A stretch of 64,000 bases of DNA from Dioszegia crocea (GCA_001600615.1 BCKK01000009.1:1029213-1093212); one strand, 5' to 3'; shown: positions 12,949-24,389, numbered from the stretch's first letter. The notes: generated by a model not told the origin, from the sequence alone. Made by a program: numbers and translations.

Positions 12949-14176
12949 TTACAAAGGTACCCGCACACCATAGACATCCCTGTCCCACCTCGTGTAATCT
13001 CCCGACTCAGCCCAAGTGTCTGCCGACTCCTTCTCAGACTCATCTCGATAGTGCTTGTAGCGATTGTCTCGCACAACCACGTTGGCCTTCCTAGCCTGTA
13101 CCGCCCTCTGGATCCCCTCTTTCCCTTCCACTTCCTTCCTGAGACGGGCGAACTGGACATTCGATAGCGCCTCGGCATCCTGCGATGTGTGGCGGACGAT
13201 GACATGGAGGATCTCTGTCGGTAGATCCAACAGTCTAAGGTACCGGACCTTGGCCGGAGATGTGGTAGCAGGCTCCACATTGAGCAGGATACGAGCGTAA
13301 GGGAGACAACGCAGAGCGGCTGCCGTCACCCGTTTGGATAATGATTCGTTTCGCTCGAGGAAGGGCGCGATGTCCGGACCTGGAACTGGAACGACAGCGC
13401 GGCGGTCGGGGGGATACCATCGAGGTTGGGGCTCCTCGTGGAAGGAAAGACTCCGGAGAGTGAAGTTTCCATATTCTAGTGCGTGATGAATGGCTCCAAT
13501 AGCGTCGTGATCGAATTGGTTCTGGGTGAGAAAGAGGTGTGTGAGGCGCCGAGACCTGGATGACTCGAGGTAGGAGGCAATGGCCTGAGGAGCCTCGGAG
13601 CCCAGGCCGCAGTCTGAGAGGTCTAGGGTATGGATATGAGGGGAATCGAGAGCTGCAAACAGTGCAACGACTGATGATGGGAGGAGTTTGTTGCCCTTGA
13701 GCTGTAGGTGTGCGAGATGGGATGAATTGATCGAGGTGATGATGGAGTCGAGGTAGCTTCGCAGCTGAGATGTATTAGCTTATTTCACATAGAGTGTTGA
13801 GGATAATTCACTTCGATCCCATTGAAATCCAACTCAACAACCCGCATCGTCGGCTCTCGCGCCACGAAGGACATGATAGCCTCCATCCCTGTGTCCCCGG
13901 ACTCGCAGTGGGAAGCGTAGATTTTCTTGCATCCTTCATTGGCATCTCCGCAACTGCCCTTAGTGCTCAGGCCCTCCATGAGAGCGACGATTCCCGTTGC
14001 GCCCAAGGGGTTATTGGACACTCTGATGAGATGATGTTGCTTCAGTACTTTGCAGAGTATGCTCCTCGCTATAGTACGGATTAGCTTTGACTTCATCTGG
14101 GCAAATTGGAACTTGACTCACCTCCTTCTTGCCCGCTATGCCCTTCATGATGACAGGAGAGCAGCGCAGGGTCCAT
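12949..14176 (-). CDS. LRR family protein, tandem copy L5 (5' end uncertain)
   Basis: Exons are 14176-14122, 14068-13812 and 13764-12949, 375 residues. Exon 3 is open throughout its 816 nt and holds LRRs (HLAHLQLKGNKLLPSSVV, IHTLDLSDCGLGSEA), TAAALRCLPYARILLNVEP and LPTEILHVIVRHTSQDAEAL. The short start MDPALLSCHHEG matches the L2 exon 1 ending (DPAILDCHHRR). The family N-terminus seems to lie further upstream, from an ATG at 14276, but a run of eight G (8 C at 14224-14232 on +) puts it in another frame. Seven G would restore a full-length exon 1. So this copy has either a shortened start or a homopolymer error. Otherwise it is intact and most like L1. Confidence 0.72.
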
Positions 14177-14698
14177 GGTGTAGCCCCGATAACCGCAGCT
14201 TGTGACGCCGCGCACGCAACCGTTCCCCCCCCGCGTATGTGCTCTGTTGACTGCCAGGAAGCTGAAGCCTCGTCATTCTGTAAGTGTGATTTGGAAGTAG
14301 AGAGTATAGTGGCGAGGGAAAACAATCGTGATCCGTGAGACCGGTTTTTAAGCTTCATCTCGGCCGCCTTAGATCTGTGGAGCGTCGGGCGGCTGGAAAT
14401 GTGAAACCTAGATCTGACTGTGAGACATTTTGAAAATCGGTGGCAGTGCCTGATCCTTGTCAGCCCTAGGCCAGTGAGTCCATCGCCAGACCCATATTCA
14501 GCATCTTGACCGCACCAAGTCCGCTCGCAAAGGCCTGGCCTACCTTACCATCAGTCTGCGCTTAATTTCAGGTCAACAAATTTGGTATCGAGCTACCTGG
14601 TGGGCCAAATACCCGATCGACTCATCCCAGATCCTATACCGATAACACATACATCGCTCAGGTCCGCCACATTCCCTCGAAGAGCGCCTGGCCGACGC
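14177..14698. other. Spacer L5/L6, including possible lost 5' exon part of L5
   Basis: 14177-14276 reads as an L5 N-terminus if one G of the 8-G run is ignored. The rest, to 14698, has no coding signal, and no dyad motif is found here. Confidence 0.4.
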
Positions 14699-16036
14699 CT
14701 AGGGACCCGTCTCCCACCATGACAAGCCTTCTGCACGGAGCCAGGCATTGGCAAGTGTCTTCTCGTGAGAAACGACAATGCCACTCTGCTGCACTGCGCC
14801 TAGCACTCTCGAAGCCACCTGCCTAGTTCCCAGCGCCCTCTGAATCCCCTCTTTACCCTCTGCAGACCGCATCAAGCGCAAGAATTGCGCTTCGGACAGA
14901 GCGCCAGCGTCCATCGATGTATAACGGATGATTTGGTGACGGATTTCCGAGGGTAGATCGAGGAAAGTGGCCATGCGAGGGTGGGTATGGGCAAGATTGA
15001 GACGGCGGAGAAGGGACGAATATTTGCGCTCTGACCGAGGTTCAGCGTTGAGTAGGATACGGGCGAAGGGGAGACATCGGAGCGCTGCCGTCCTTGTCCG
15101 CTTGACAAGGATATTGTTTCGCTCGAGGAGGGGTCCAACTCGAGTACACTCGGCCTGGAGCTCCCTTGATGGGAATGGCAATACTGGGAAGTACGAAGAG
15201 AGGTTGGTTGGAGACACAGTGGTCCGAAGCCAGATCTCAGATATGATGCTGAGCGACCTGAGCGTGTATGAACCGAATTCCAACGCATCGATAATCTCGC
15301 GCGTAGCTGGCACATCGAGATGATTGCCGCGCAGCTCGAGACGACGGAGATTCCGGGAACGGAGAGAATGGAGGTATTCAGCAATGGGTTTAGCGACTTC
15401 TGATCCGAGGTCGCAGAATGATAAGTCGAGGGATGTCAGATGGGGCGCGTTGAGGAGGGTAAAGAGGTAGGAAGCGCCAGAGGAGGAGAGGAACTTGTTG
15501 CCGGACAAGTCCAATGAGACGAGACGAGAAGCGTTGATTGAACTGATCATGGCGATAGGGTGGAGGCTCAGCTGTGAAGTCAGCAAAACTCTCTTGTTCC
15601 CCATTCAGAGTCTGCTTACCTCGATGAGATTCTGGCTCAATCGAACAGACCTCAAATTTTCATTCCGAGCAGCATACGCCAAGAGAGCACCCAGACCTTG
15701 ATCTGTGACCTCGCAAAGACAGGCTTCAAGACATCGTAAACTCCAGTCTCCATCCACCGAATCAGCGAGTTTGGCTTTGCGAGCGTCAAGGCTTTCGATG
15801 ACGCTCATGAAGCTAGTCTGGCCTAGACTGGTGGGAGCTATCGCGATGGAGGAGCAGACGCTTATGAGGCTAGTATGTAAGCCGTTGTCTATTCGTCAGC
15901 GCTGTCACACACGCATCGCAGGAATCCACTCACTGCCTCGTACATTTTTACGAAGTTGATCCCCGCTGTCCTGGTCTCCTGCCTCAACTACCTCTCCCCT
16001 TGATCTCCCAAACGTGACCCTTGCCCTTGCTGTCAT
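14699..16036 (-). CDS. LRR family protein, tandem copy L6
   Basis: Exons are 16036-15934, 15888-15620 and 15571-14699, 414 residues. Exon 1 (MTARARVTFGRSRGE...) has diverged and lacks the Trp of the MSxTSDW start. LRR units include LEACLCEVTDQGLGALLAYA, RLVSLDLSGNKFLSSSGASY and LTSLDLSFCDLGSEVAKPIA. The core is RTRTAALRCLPFARILLNAEP. The C-terminal block is LPSEIRHQIIRYTSMDAGAL, with Tyr in place of the usual His. The tail is LRAEGLSWWETGP. The upstream region carries the dyad plus E-box. The gene is intact by frame and splice sites. The function is unknown. Confidence 0.82.
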
Positions 16037-16655
16037 CTTAAGTGAGAGCACTTAACAGTGAGGAGGAGAAGTGAAGTTGAGGTGAGGGCTGAGGTTGTAG
16101 AGGTCGTGGGAAAATCCGAAGATGGCTGATCGTGTGACGAGATCTCAAACATGTGATTACGCCGGCCGGACCCGGAGTAGCTGGACCAAGCTCGACTTTT
16201 CGGAGTCGAAGGGTATCTTGATGAAGAGGGCGCGCATGATGTGCCGGAGGGGATGCTGTGACGAAAGACAGGTCGAAGCACAGCTAGACGGCAGGATTGC
16301 ACCTGCAATCGTCTAACTGCAAATCAGCTACAGTTCCGGTTTTGAAAGTTTGAAGAGGCAGAACGTACGCCTCGTATTGCCTAGATTAACTGTTTATCGC
16401 GCTGCTCTAGAGGTATGTCGCGGTGTCCCGTGACGAGATGCGAATCAGCCTTCCGCCGAGCCGAAAAAGAGGGCGAGAGCTTTTAGAAGTCAAACATGTC
16501 GAGCCTGGGTTTTCCCTGAAGACCGCCGCTGTGCCAAAGGCTGCCATGGAAAGTGTGCCAATGACAGTAGAGAGTTCATGAGTAGCAGACGTAGTATATA
16601 GATGTAGACATAGCTTGGAGTTTTCAAGCTCAAACAAAGCTCAATGGAGCTCGGG

Positions 16656-16681
16656 TTCCGACGGAAAATAAAAGCCACGTG
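16656..16681. promoter_or_regulatory. Dyad TTCCGACGGAA (reverse) plus CACGTG box upstream of L6
   Basis: The dyad is in reverse orientation at 16656-16666, and CACGTG is at 16676-16681 inside the short palindrome AAGCCACGTGGCTT. The pair lies about 620 bases upstream of L6. The string TATATAGATGTAG lies about 60 bases nearer the gene, as upstream of L3. Confidence 0.45.
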
Positions 16682-17209
16682 GCTTGCCTAAGGAATGAGG
16701 AGTTGTATGTTGAGCCATCGTTAAGGAAGTAATACCATCAGCCTTAAACCTTTACAAGCTTATGTACAGGCCAACCAGGAGGTCAAGTACTTACTAGTGT
16801 ACTGCCAAAAAACAAAAAGGAAACGCCCCTGAGCTTAGCACATTAGCCAAAAATCCACCAACGGCGTATGCATACAGCCATCATGCTTTATTAGTATATC
16901 CCATCCTATGACCTGGTGACCGGGTCACCCCTTGAAGCAAGATACAAACACCTCCCTCGGGAATGTGCCCCCCTCCGAACTCAACGCAGCATCCCGCGGA
17001 CGACACTGTATACACAGTCGCGACAAACCTCAAGGATACGCAGCTCTCACAAGTGACATCATCCTGTACCGCAATGGTGCCGGCACAGAGAATCATTCGA
17101 GGACCGTCGTCCTGCACTTGCTGAGAATATAGACAATTGGTACCATGTCGCGACATCCGCCGAGGCGGTCCTCGGCTTTGGCGGAATTAAGAAAAGTGGC
17201 ACTTTCAGA

Positions 17210-17228
17210 TTCGCCACCCGGTGGCGAA
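17210..17228. repeat. Perfect 19-bp palindrome TTCGCCACC-C-GGTGGCGAA
   Basis: Two nine-base arms are exact reverse complements around one C. It is in non-coding DNA between L6 and L7 and could be a binding site for a dimeric regulator. Nothing else supports this. Confidence 0.6.
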
Positions 17229-17432
17229 ACTTCGGGCATGCTCGGCCATGCAGAATTGGAGATTTTGCCATGATGCTCGGACGCATACAACTATTTGACA
17301 GACTCTGAGATCCATGCTATTCTGCTCAGTCTGGGTATATCCTTGCCCAGATATCCACAATACAGAATAAGTTACAATAAAAGGCAGCGGCCAATATACA
17401 AACTGGAATTATCTTCACATCAAAGCTTCAAC

Positions 17433-18825
17433 CTACACCTCTGCTGGAATTTCCTCCTCACACCCACTGAGCCTCTCAGAAAGTAGCCACTCATCGGCCA
17501 GCTGATGCTCTAACAGGCTTATTGGACCATCATTCTGACCTGATTTCCGTACAGCCGCCAATATCCTCGCCGCCCGGACCGCCCTCTGCAACCCCTCTGT
17601 CCCCGATGCGCTCTGCCTCAACCGCCTATGCTGAGCAGCAGACAAAGCACCCACATCCTGTGTGGTATGCCTCACTATCTGCTCTTTGACCTCAAGGGGC
17701 AGACAGAGAAACGTGCCTGTAGGAAGGGGAGTATCGACATAGACACTGTGGTCGCTGTTCGGAGTTTGCTGATCGAGATGGGGAATGGGGCAGGCGTTGA
17801 GGAGGATACGAGCGCGAGGGAGACAGGTGAGAGCAGCGAGCTTCACCCGATCCGCGAGGGCTTGATTTCGTGCGAGGAGGCTCGGTATGCGTCCATAGTC
17901 TTGCCGCAGACCCCTGACCTCGTCCCCTGACATGAAGACCCCAATGCGAAGATCCGTATGAAACTTCATACGGTAGTCAGATGACATGATAGTCAAGGAT
18001 TGCAATGTGGTGTTGCCGAAATCCGTTGCGTCAACAATCACCCTGACCGCCTGTGACTGAAAATCGTTTCCAGCTAGAAGCAGGTGGTTGAGAGCCCGAG
18101 AGCGCCTGGATCGAAGGAATTGCGCGATCGTCTCGGCGAGCTCCGACCCCTCGCGGCAAACTCCAGAAAGGTCCAGAGTTGACAAGTGAGGTGAGTCGAG
18201 AGTGGCAAATAAGCGGATTAAGGAAGATAGAGGCAGTGGGTTACCCGAAAGGTTTACAGTGGTGAGGTGGGAGGAGTTGATGGATATGATGATGGAGTCG
18301 ACGTTGGACTCAAGCTGAAGTTCATAAGCGAGTGAGCGGACTTTACCAAAGAGCAGACCCACATTGAGGCCGTTACCTTCGAGCTGGACAATTCTGAGAC
18401 TGGCGTCCCTCGCCGCGTACGCCATGATCGCCTCGACTCCCTCGTTTGTAAGGTCGCTGTATGCGGCTTCGATATTGGAGATCCCCAGTGCCCTGTCTTC
18501 CGATGCAATAGAAGCTCGACGCTTCTCCAGTCCGTCGATAATGCGAACCAGTCCCGGTGTGCCCAGCTCGTTGTCGTCGATGCCAAGGGTAGTGTGATGG
18601 GTGCCAATACGGCTGAGAATCTCCTCGGCTGTAAGTTAGTTCTCTGCTGATGCCGAGAAATCTTTGATGCTCACCGCCTTGGATCCCTTGAAAGTTTTGG
18701 CCCCAACAATCGCAGTATGACGAGTCGCATGATTCGATTCGTTCAGATCGTCCTAGTGCGTCTTTCTGCCTTATGATGGTCTGTTCACCGTCAAAGGCCT
18801 GAATTTGTCTCCATTTTCTCCACAT
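17433..18825 (-). CDS. LRR family protein, tandem copy L7
   Basis: Exons are 18825-18675, 18628-18363 and 18314-17433, 432 residues. Exon 1 (MWRKWRQIQAFDGEQ...) is the most diverged and Cys-rich (SCDSSYCDCWGQ) and ends FQGIQG. LRRs include TLGIDDNELGTPGLVRII and HLSTLDLSGVCREGSELAE. The core is RVKLAALTCLPRARILLNACP. The C-terminal block is LPLEVKEQIVRHTTQDVGAL. The second intron (18315-18362) is 48 nt and has no in-frame stop, so unspliced mRNA would still code. By homology it should be removed, since the other copies join LRR-Asn/Glu to Leu here. The tail is acidic (EEEIPAEV) and lacks the WES ending. L7 is the outlier at the edge of the array. Confidence 0.8.
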
Positions 18826-19537
18826 AGTGAGTGAGTATAGTACAGAAAAGATATGATAGAGTGGGTTGTGGGAAAGTCAAGAGCTCGGAGCCGAGCTTCA
18901 GGTCAGACAGCAGATCTGATCATGTGACGCTGTCATTGGTCAACAAGGGGCTCGACGAGGATTCAGGCTTCGATTTCATTTGCGCCATCCCTTGTCGCGG
19001 TCCACCTTCGTAGGGATACGTATATGATGACTACTGATTAGAGCAAATGCTCATACACGAGAACACGCACGGCACCCAGTCAAGTCACCCACGGATGGCT
19101 CCGCCACCCAAATCTGAAACTGGATCTGAAACACTTCCGCTTTCGGCAATAAAAGTAGCCATGATGTGGCTATCGGTTATCAAATCACCCCCATCTATCT
19201 ATCTCCCTCCAAACTGTTACTTGTTACTCTGTTGCTGCATCGTGGCAAGAAGCCACAGGTAATAGTCATGAGTATGCGCATCGTATGATCCGCAATCCGA
19301 AATAACCACTTACCGTACAGGGTGCTGCTTCACCGAGATACACCACAGCTAGCAGGATCCTTTCTGGCCATATCCCTTTCCCCTTGCCTCATTCATGCCT
19401 GACAGCCAGACACACCCACACCAACACGCTCTCTAGCATTGGCTACTGACAGCTTCATCAGTGCCTTCAGCGAGTGACTCATTCTAGCCGTTGCTTGTAC
19501 TCATCTTTGACTCAGCCGCAGGTCCGGCTTGATCAAG
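18826..19537. other. Divergent intergenic region L7 / GH5
   Basis: This is the shared upstream region of L7 (-) and the endoglucanase (+). No dyad motif and no gene are seen. Confidence 0.4.
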
Positions 19538-21523
19538 ATGCTTCCCTCATCGGTTGCTATTCCTCTGCTTTCCGCTATGACCTGCCTCGCAATCGTCCGC
19601 GCTGCTCCGACCCACGACATTCTAAAGCGTGCGCTACCACGGCTGGGGGGTGTGAATCTGTCTGTGAGTCGTATGGATCAGCTTTGAGGTGAATATCTCT
19701 GACGTGATTAGGGGTGTGACTTTGATGTGACTATCGACGGAGCAGTGGGTGAGTCAAGCACTCGCGTTGAACACATTGGCAATCACTATGCTGACCTGTA
19801 TAGGGAGGAGCATGTGTCCCGATACGTCGCAGATCAAACACTTCGCTGATCGTGGTGCCAATCTGTGAGACCCGATTTATCTACTTCAGGTGTCGCATCA
19901 GCTGACTAGTCAGATTTCGACTTCCATTCGGATGGCAATACTTCGTCAACTACAATCCAGACTATACGACAATCGACGAGGCCTTCTTTGCCACATATGA
20001 CAAGTTGGTCCAGGTGGCTTTGGCTACTGGGGCATACGTCATGATCGACCTCCACAACTACGCCAGGTGGAATGGGGTCATCATCGGTCAAGCCACCAAA
20101 GGCCAAGTCGGACCATCTAATGAGCAGGTGAGTCTGATTCTTTGCTCCCAGATCCATCGCTGATTACAGTTTGCCACGCTCTGGTCCAATATCGCCAAGC
20201 GGTACAAATCTCAAGAACGGGTGATTTTCGGCATCATGAACGAGCCGCACGACCTCGATATGATCAAATGGGGCGTCTCAGTTCAGGGGGCAGTCAATGC
20301 CATCAGGGCGGCTGGAGCGACTTCTCAAAGCATCGCCCTCCCTGGGACGTTGTTCACCCATGCCGAGCAGTGGAACAAAGGGGCCAATAATCCCGTTGTT
20401 GTGAGTTAGATTGCTTGAAGATATGTGAGAGGGAACTGATTTCTCAGGCGGTCACAGACCCCGCACACCCGGATAAATCTAAGCTCATCATCGACGTACA
20501 TCAGTATTTTGATGCAAGGGAGGAAGGCAAATCCACTGAATGTGTCAAGAAGTGAGTCCGCGCTCCAGTCTCTGTGCTTAGTATGGCTAACAATAATCAG
20601 CGGACTGGATAAAGCTCGTGAGCTCGCCGATTGGCTCAATCTCATTAATCGCAAGGCGTTGGTATCGGAGGTGGGAGGCGGCAATACTCCCTCATGCCAC
20701 ACAAAGTATGTACAACTCCCCATTGTGTGAGATGGCTTTGGCCAGGATGCTAATGCTGCAGCTTCGGCCAGTATCTGCAGTTCATCTCAACGAATGATGC
20801 ATACCTCGGATTCGCTGCTTGGGCTGTGAGTGTACTTGACATCCACGTTACCACCAGGCTGATATACCAGGGCGGCTCTTTTGATGCTTCGTATGAACTC
20901 AGCATCACTCCGCAGAACGGAGAGGACAACGACCTTTTCAAGCTAGCTATCCAGCCTTATCTTCCCAATCGCAAATCCGGTACATCGGAGACTGTCAACT
21001 CTCCACCGACTGTCAATGCACCACCTGTATCCAGTCCAGGCACAACAGTCCCCGTCCCAGCATCAGTCGCCCCTGCTCCTGCTCCTCCAGCTGCAGCAGA
21101 CACTGCGTCAGTGCCTCCGGGCCAGAGTGTGCCAGCCGCAGGTACGCCTCCTGTGGCCAGTCCGCCCACTCTCGGTGGAGATCTGCAGAGATTCGCTGGT
21201 GTTTTGGGCGGGACTGCCCCAGAAGTGCATGGTGAGTTTTACAGCTGATGGTATGAGTGTTCAAGCTGACAACCTTTCAAGCTGTGGGAACAGAGTACAA
21301 AAGCGGTTGGAAGACGTTCCCCGTCCTGCTCATTGCGGTTCAGAGCTCGTGCTATACACAGAGGGATGGATGCTTGGGTGCTGCGGGGAAGTCCGGTAAC
21401 ATAGCACCCTTGACTACCGATGGGTGTCAGCAGCAAGTGAGTGATTCAGTGGTTTTTTCTTGGCAGCTGTAGTGGCTGATATCTTCACAGACCACCGAGT
21501 GCCTGAATCTTGCCTCGGCGTGA
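19538..21523 (+). CDS. Secreted GH5 family endo-beta-glucanase with Cys-rich tail
   Basis: This glycoside hydrolase family 5 enzyme, probably an endo-1,4-beta-glucanase of the subfamily 5 type, cuts beta-glucan chains outside the cell. Exons: 19538-19663, 19712-19748, 19804-19864, 19914-20127, 20170-20400, 20448-20551, 20601-20705, 20762-20825, 20871-21231, 21282-21436, 21491-21523, 496 residues. A signal peptide (about 1-24, ending VRA-AP) is followed by a Lys-Arg (Kex2-like) site. Family motifs are GVNLSG, FRLPFGWQYF, YVMIDLHNYARWNG, FGIMNEPHD (Glu is the acid/base) and LVSEVGGG (Glu is the nucleophile). After residue about 325 comes a Pro/Ala/Val/Ser-rich linker of about 75 residues. A short tail follows with Cys in CYTQRDGCLG and DGCQQQTTECLNLA. 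It is not a recognised carbohydrate-binding module. Confidence 0.93.
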
Positions 21524-21900
21524 TCAACGTCTTACATACCCAAATGCCAGGACCCTCTGACACTCCCTCAGATCGATATCTCTTGTGTATGCATTTAGGC
21601 CTTTGCTTCTCCTCCACGATTCTCTACGAGTTACGAGCCGCCTGATATCTGTGCACTTAGCGCATGGCGAGTTGTTGTTCACACATGCTGTCAGTCTGTA
21701 GGTGGGCTCAACACATTCCGGAATCGGCGCCAAGCCTTTAAATCCGGCCGGATAAAATTGATTATTTTGATCCGGCCTGAGACCTGGTTCGGATCAGCAT
21801 GCCTGTCGCTGACTCAACCTATGATTTGCACTTGCTGTACACTTGATCATATGTCCCATGCAACGAGGCCCCCTCAGTCGTCCACCCATTTACAGCTACG
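21524..21900. other. Intergenic
   Basis: 3' flank of the endoglucanase. It contains an AT-rich GATAAAATTGATTATTTTGATC stretch with imperfect symmetry near 21752. No gene is seen. Confidence 0.35.
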
Positions 21901-22181
21901 ATGAAGTACGAAAGATCCTGGCGAGACTGTCGCGGAGGAGGCATCAAATGGCACGGTAAGGGTTATCGAGAATCGGGCGAGCTGTACGTGCAGTTCAAGC
22001 GTGCGTTCTACGCTCAACCGTAAGTCTCATCCTATGTCAATATGGACCTAGCTGACGTCTTAGGTTCTCGAGAGGTCACGCTGTGAATGAGAATTGCACC
22101 ATGGAGGAGTTTTGGCGAGAACTATATCGCGACCTCAGCATGGAAGACGGCTTCCCACTTCCGCAGGGCCTCTACCTCTAA
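21901..22181 (+). CDS. Small unknown protein, possibly a truncated gene
   Basis: Exons 21901-22019 and 22064-22181 give 78 residues (MKYERSWRDCRGGGIKWHGK ... EEFWRELYRDLSMEDGF). The intron has a GTAAGT donor and a CTGAC branch site, and the join is in frame. I do not recognise a family. The oddity is that after the TAA at 22179-22181 the same frame stays open for 48 more codons (to TGA at 22326-22328) and still looks coding (VGDHFEGGETVHAKVFDEEG). Either the TAA is a recent nonsense mutation, or an unrecognised intron removes it, or the downstream stretch is chance. The tail after 22328 also stays open for a while in frame. Confidence 0.45.
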
Positions 22182-22893
22182 TTGCAGGCGTTTAGGGGGA
22201 AGAGGTTGGATGACAGTGATGATCTTGTCGGAGACCATTTTGAGGGAGGAGAGACTGTTCATGCCAAGGTCTTTGACGAAGAGGGGAATCAGTGCATCCT
22301 CAATCGTGGTCGTTGGGAATTGCGTTGAAGAGGGGAAGCGTCTGGGTCTTCAGAGTCAGTGTCAAATCCAAATGTGGGTGATGTCACTTTCTCTAACGCT
22401 CGCACAAGATTTGTACTGTTAAGACCCAGCGCTGACCAACTTCAGTCACACAGATCCCCTGTTTATCGACTATATCCCAAATAGCCCTGCTGAACAGCCC
22501 CTCGCCGTCATTCAAATTCCCCGGCTCATCTTCCCTCCAATCTTGACCCTTCGAGCGGCGAAGCCATAGACGCGGAGTGTCCGGTCATACTCTCCATTCA
22601 AGCGGATGTCAATCGTAACATTGGGGTGTGAGCTGGGGTGTCTGGCTGTTTCTGCTACCTAATCCCCCTCACCCGCTGACACTCTCTTGGTGCTGACACA
22701 GTTGTCGTCCGATAATCGAGGGCAACTCAATGCTATCATATACGGTCCTCAGTATTCATGCCAAGGCCTACTCATCGGCATGACAATGTTGAAAGGCGAA
22801 ACTGACGGCGCTCTGGAGACAAATCATGATGTCCGCTGATACCACACGCCCGCTGGGCTCACTGGAACGACTGCATGTACCTAACACGTCCAG
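22182..22893. other. Possible decayed coding stretch, then non-coding
   Basis: 22182-22328 is the in-frame continuation described for the preceding gene. 22329-22893 contains stops in all frames at short intervals and no clear feature. Confidence 0.35.
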
Positions 22894-23381
22894 CTACTGA
22901 GGCGGATAGTAACCACTCAGGCTCATCTTGTCGAGATCCCTCTCAGTATCAGGCACACTGGACTTCGCGGCCTTCCAGAGTTCTGACACAGCCTGAGAAA
23001 TTAGCTGACTTTAACCCTCTCCAGAGAATGTCGCCACCAGAACCGCGGGGTAAGGGACTTACGTACCTGATAGAAACGGTCAAAACGTTCGGGGTCTGTA
23101 GCGACAGGGCTCGTAGAGTCAGGCTGAGTGGTGGAGCGCTGGGTAGTTGAGCTGAGAGGACTGGATTCGTCCACATTGCTGCTGGGTGCCTTGGTTTGCT
23201 GGCTGCTGACCGCGGCTTGTTCTGGTGACTTTGACATTGCTAGTTGGGCTGCTGATCTGCGTGCGAGTTGGAAAAGTACTGGGATGGGGTTATGGGTGGA
23301 CGAAGAAGCCGGACCACACGTTCGTGAACCCCCAAGCCCCACCTTCTCCTTCCCCTGAGGGGCTCCTTCGGAGGGCGACAC
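22894..23381 (-). CDS. Small Ser/Thr-rich unknown protein
   Basis: Exons 23381-23067 and 22992-22894 give 137 residues. The donor is GTACGT, the acceptor CTCAG has a CTAAT branch site, and both exons are whole codons. The protein is low in complexity and hydrophilic (SSQQTKAPSSNVDESSPLSS) with one ordered-looking stretch across the splice junction (ERFDRFYQ-AVSELWKAAKSS) and an end of LSGYYPPQ. There is no signal peptide or membrane segment. No family is recognised. The start could also be the internal Met at 23238 (MSKSPEQ). Confidence 0.55.
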
Positions 23382-24030
23382 AGGTTCTGCGATGGCGTGC
23401 TTAGAGCTTGACGGACAGTTCGCGGAGGATCAAAACGCTTAGACGCGTATGACAACTTCGCCACGGCGTCTCATATCTGACACCTCCAAACACCTGATCG
23501 TCTTGACGCAGAGCCAAAGGACATCTAACGCGCAGCGTTTTCCACGATGATTTGAAACGAGATATGGTCCGGGGGATTCGGTTTCACTCCCTGATCTGAC
23601 GACAATATGAGCCCACAGGACCTAAACTTCTTTACACCGTCAGCTCTACTGTCCCGCTCACGATTAGCTCAGAGCCTCACACACATACTTCAATCATCAG
23701 ACAGTTCAGGCTATATACGTGCCAAACATCTCACCAGTTCCTCGCGCCAATGGACACACCGTCTAGCTGGATTAGTATTGTTATCGGCGGTGAGATCTAG
23801 CTCTCAAATCAACGAAGATCCCGACTCGCTCCGTGGCGGCGGCAGATCTTGAGATCTGGACTGCTCTCCATAGCTGCAATCTCCAAGCATCATCATGCAT
23901 ACACATTCTCCATGATAAAGTTCAACCTTTGGGCCTCTCGTGCGCCGCGCCACCCTCCCAGTCTGCCAGACATCAACCTCCCTCCCGCTTGCAGCAACCA
24001 CATGACCGATCTGCCCTCCTGCAGACCTCG
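23382..24030. other. Intergenic
   Basis: Upstream flank of the preceding gene and downstream flank of the next, both on the minus strand. No supported gene. Confidence 0.35.
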
Positions 24031-24389
24031 TCAAATGAGACCGAAGATCTTCAGCTCGGTCGGGCCGTTTCCATCGCTTAATGGCGCTGTCGCAATGTGT
24101 CTGCGGAACTAAAGATCAGCTCTGTTGTACTGCGGGCCAGTGGCTAGGAACGACGTACTCTTGCTGCGAATTGGGACAGATCTGGCGTCTCGTAGCTTCC
24201 CTCGCTGGGTGTGCTGAGAGTCAGGGGGGAGGAAGTGCTCTTGTTCTCGGTGCCCAATAAGCCGGTCAGAGTACGAAAGGCAGGCGAATCGGCATGCGAG
24301 GCATGTGTTGTATTGTCATTGACGGTGAACTGTTGAGGTGTGGTCATCGCGGGTGAGAGGATCAGAGGTTCGCGAGGTGGGAAAGTCAA
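24031..24389 (-). CDS. Small unknown protein, two exons
   Basis: Exons 24389-24159 and 24108-24031 give 102 residues from the ATG at 24389 (or 88 from MTTPQQFTV at 24347). The intron has GTACGT and a textbook GAGCTGATCTTTAG 3' end, and the frame closes at TGA after FRRHIATAPLSDGNG...FGLI. Like its neighbour at 22894-23381 it is Ser/Thr-rich and has a short second exon. I see no clear sequence similarity between them. The function is unknown. Confidence 0.55.

Larger units (their letters stand above)
16037..17432. other. Long intergenic spacer L6/L7
   Basis: About 1.4 kb without a convincing gene. It holds the dyad/E-box pair (16656-16681), TATATAGATGTAG near 16598, and a perfect 19-bp palindrome (17210-17228). 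The small open frames here lack family similarity and spliceable partners. Confidence 0.4.
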
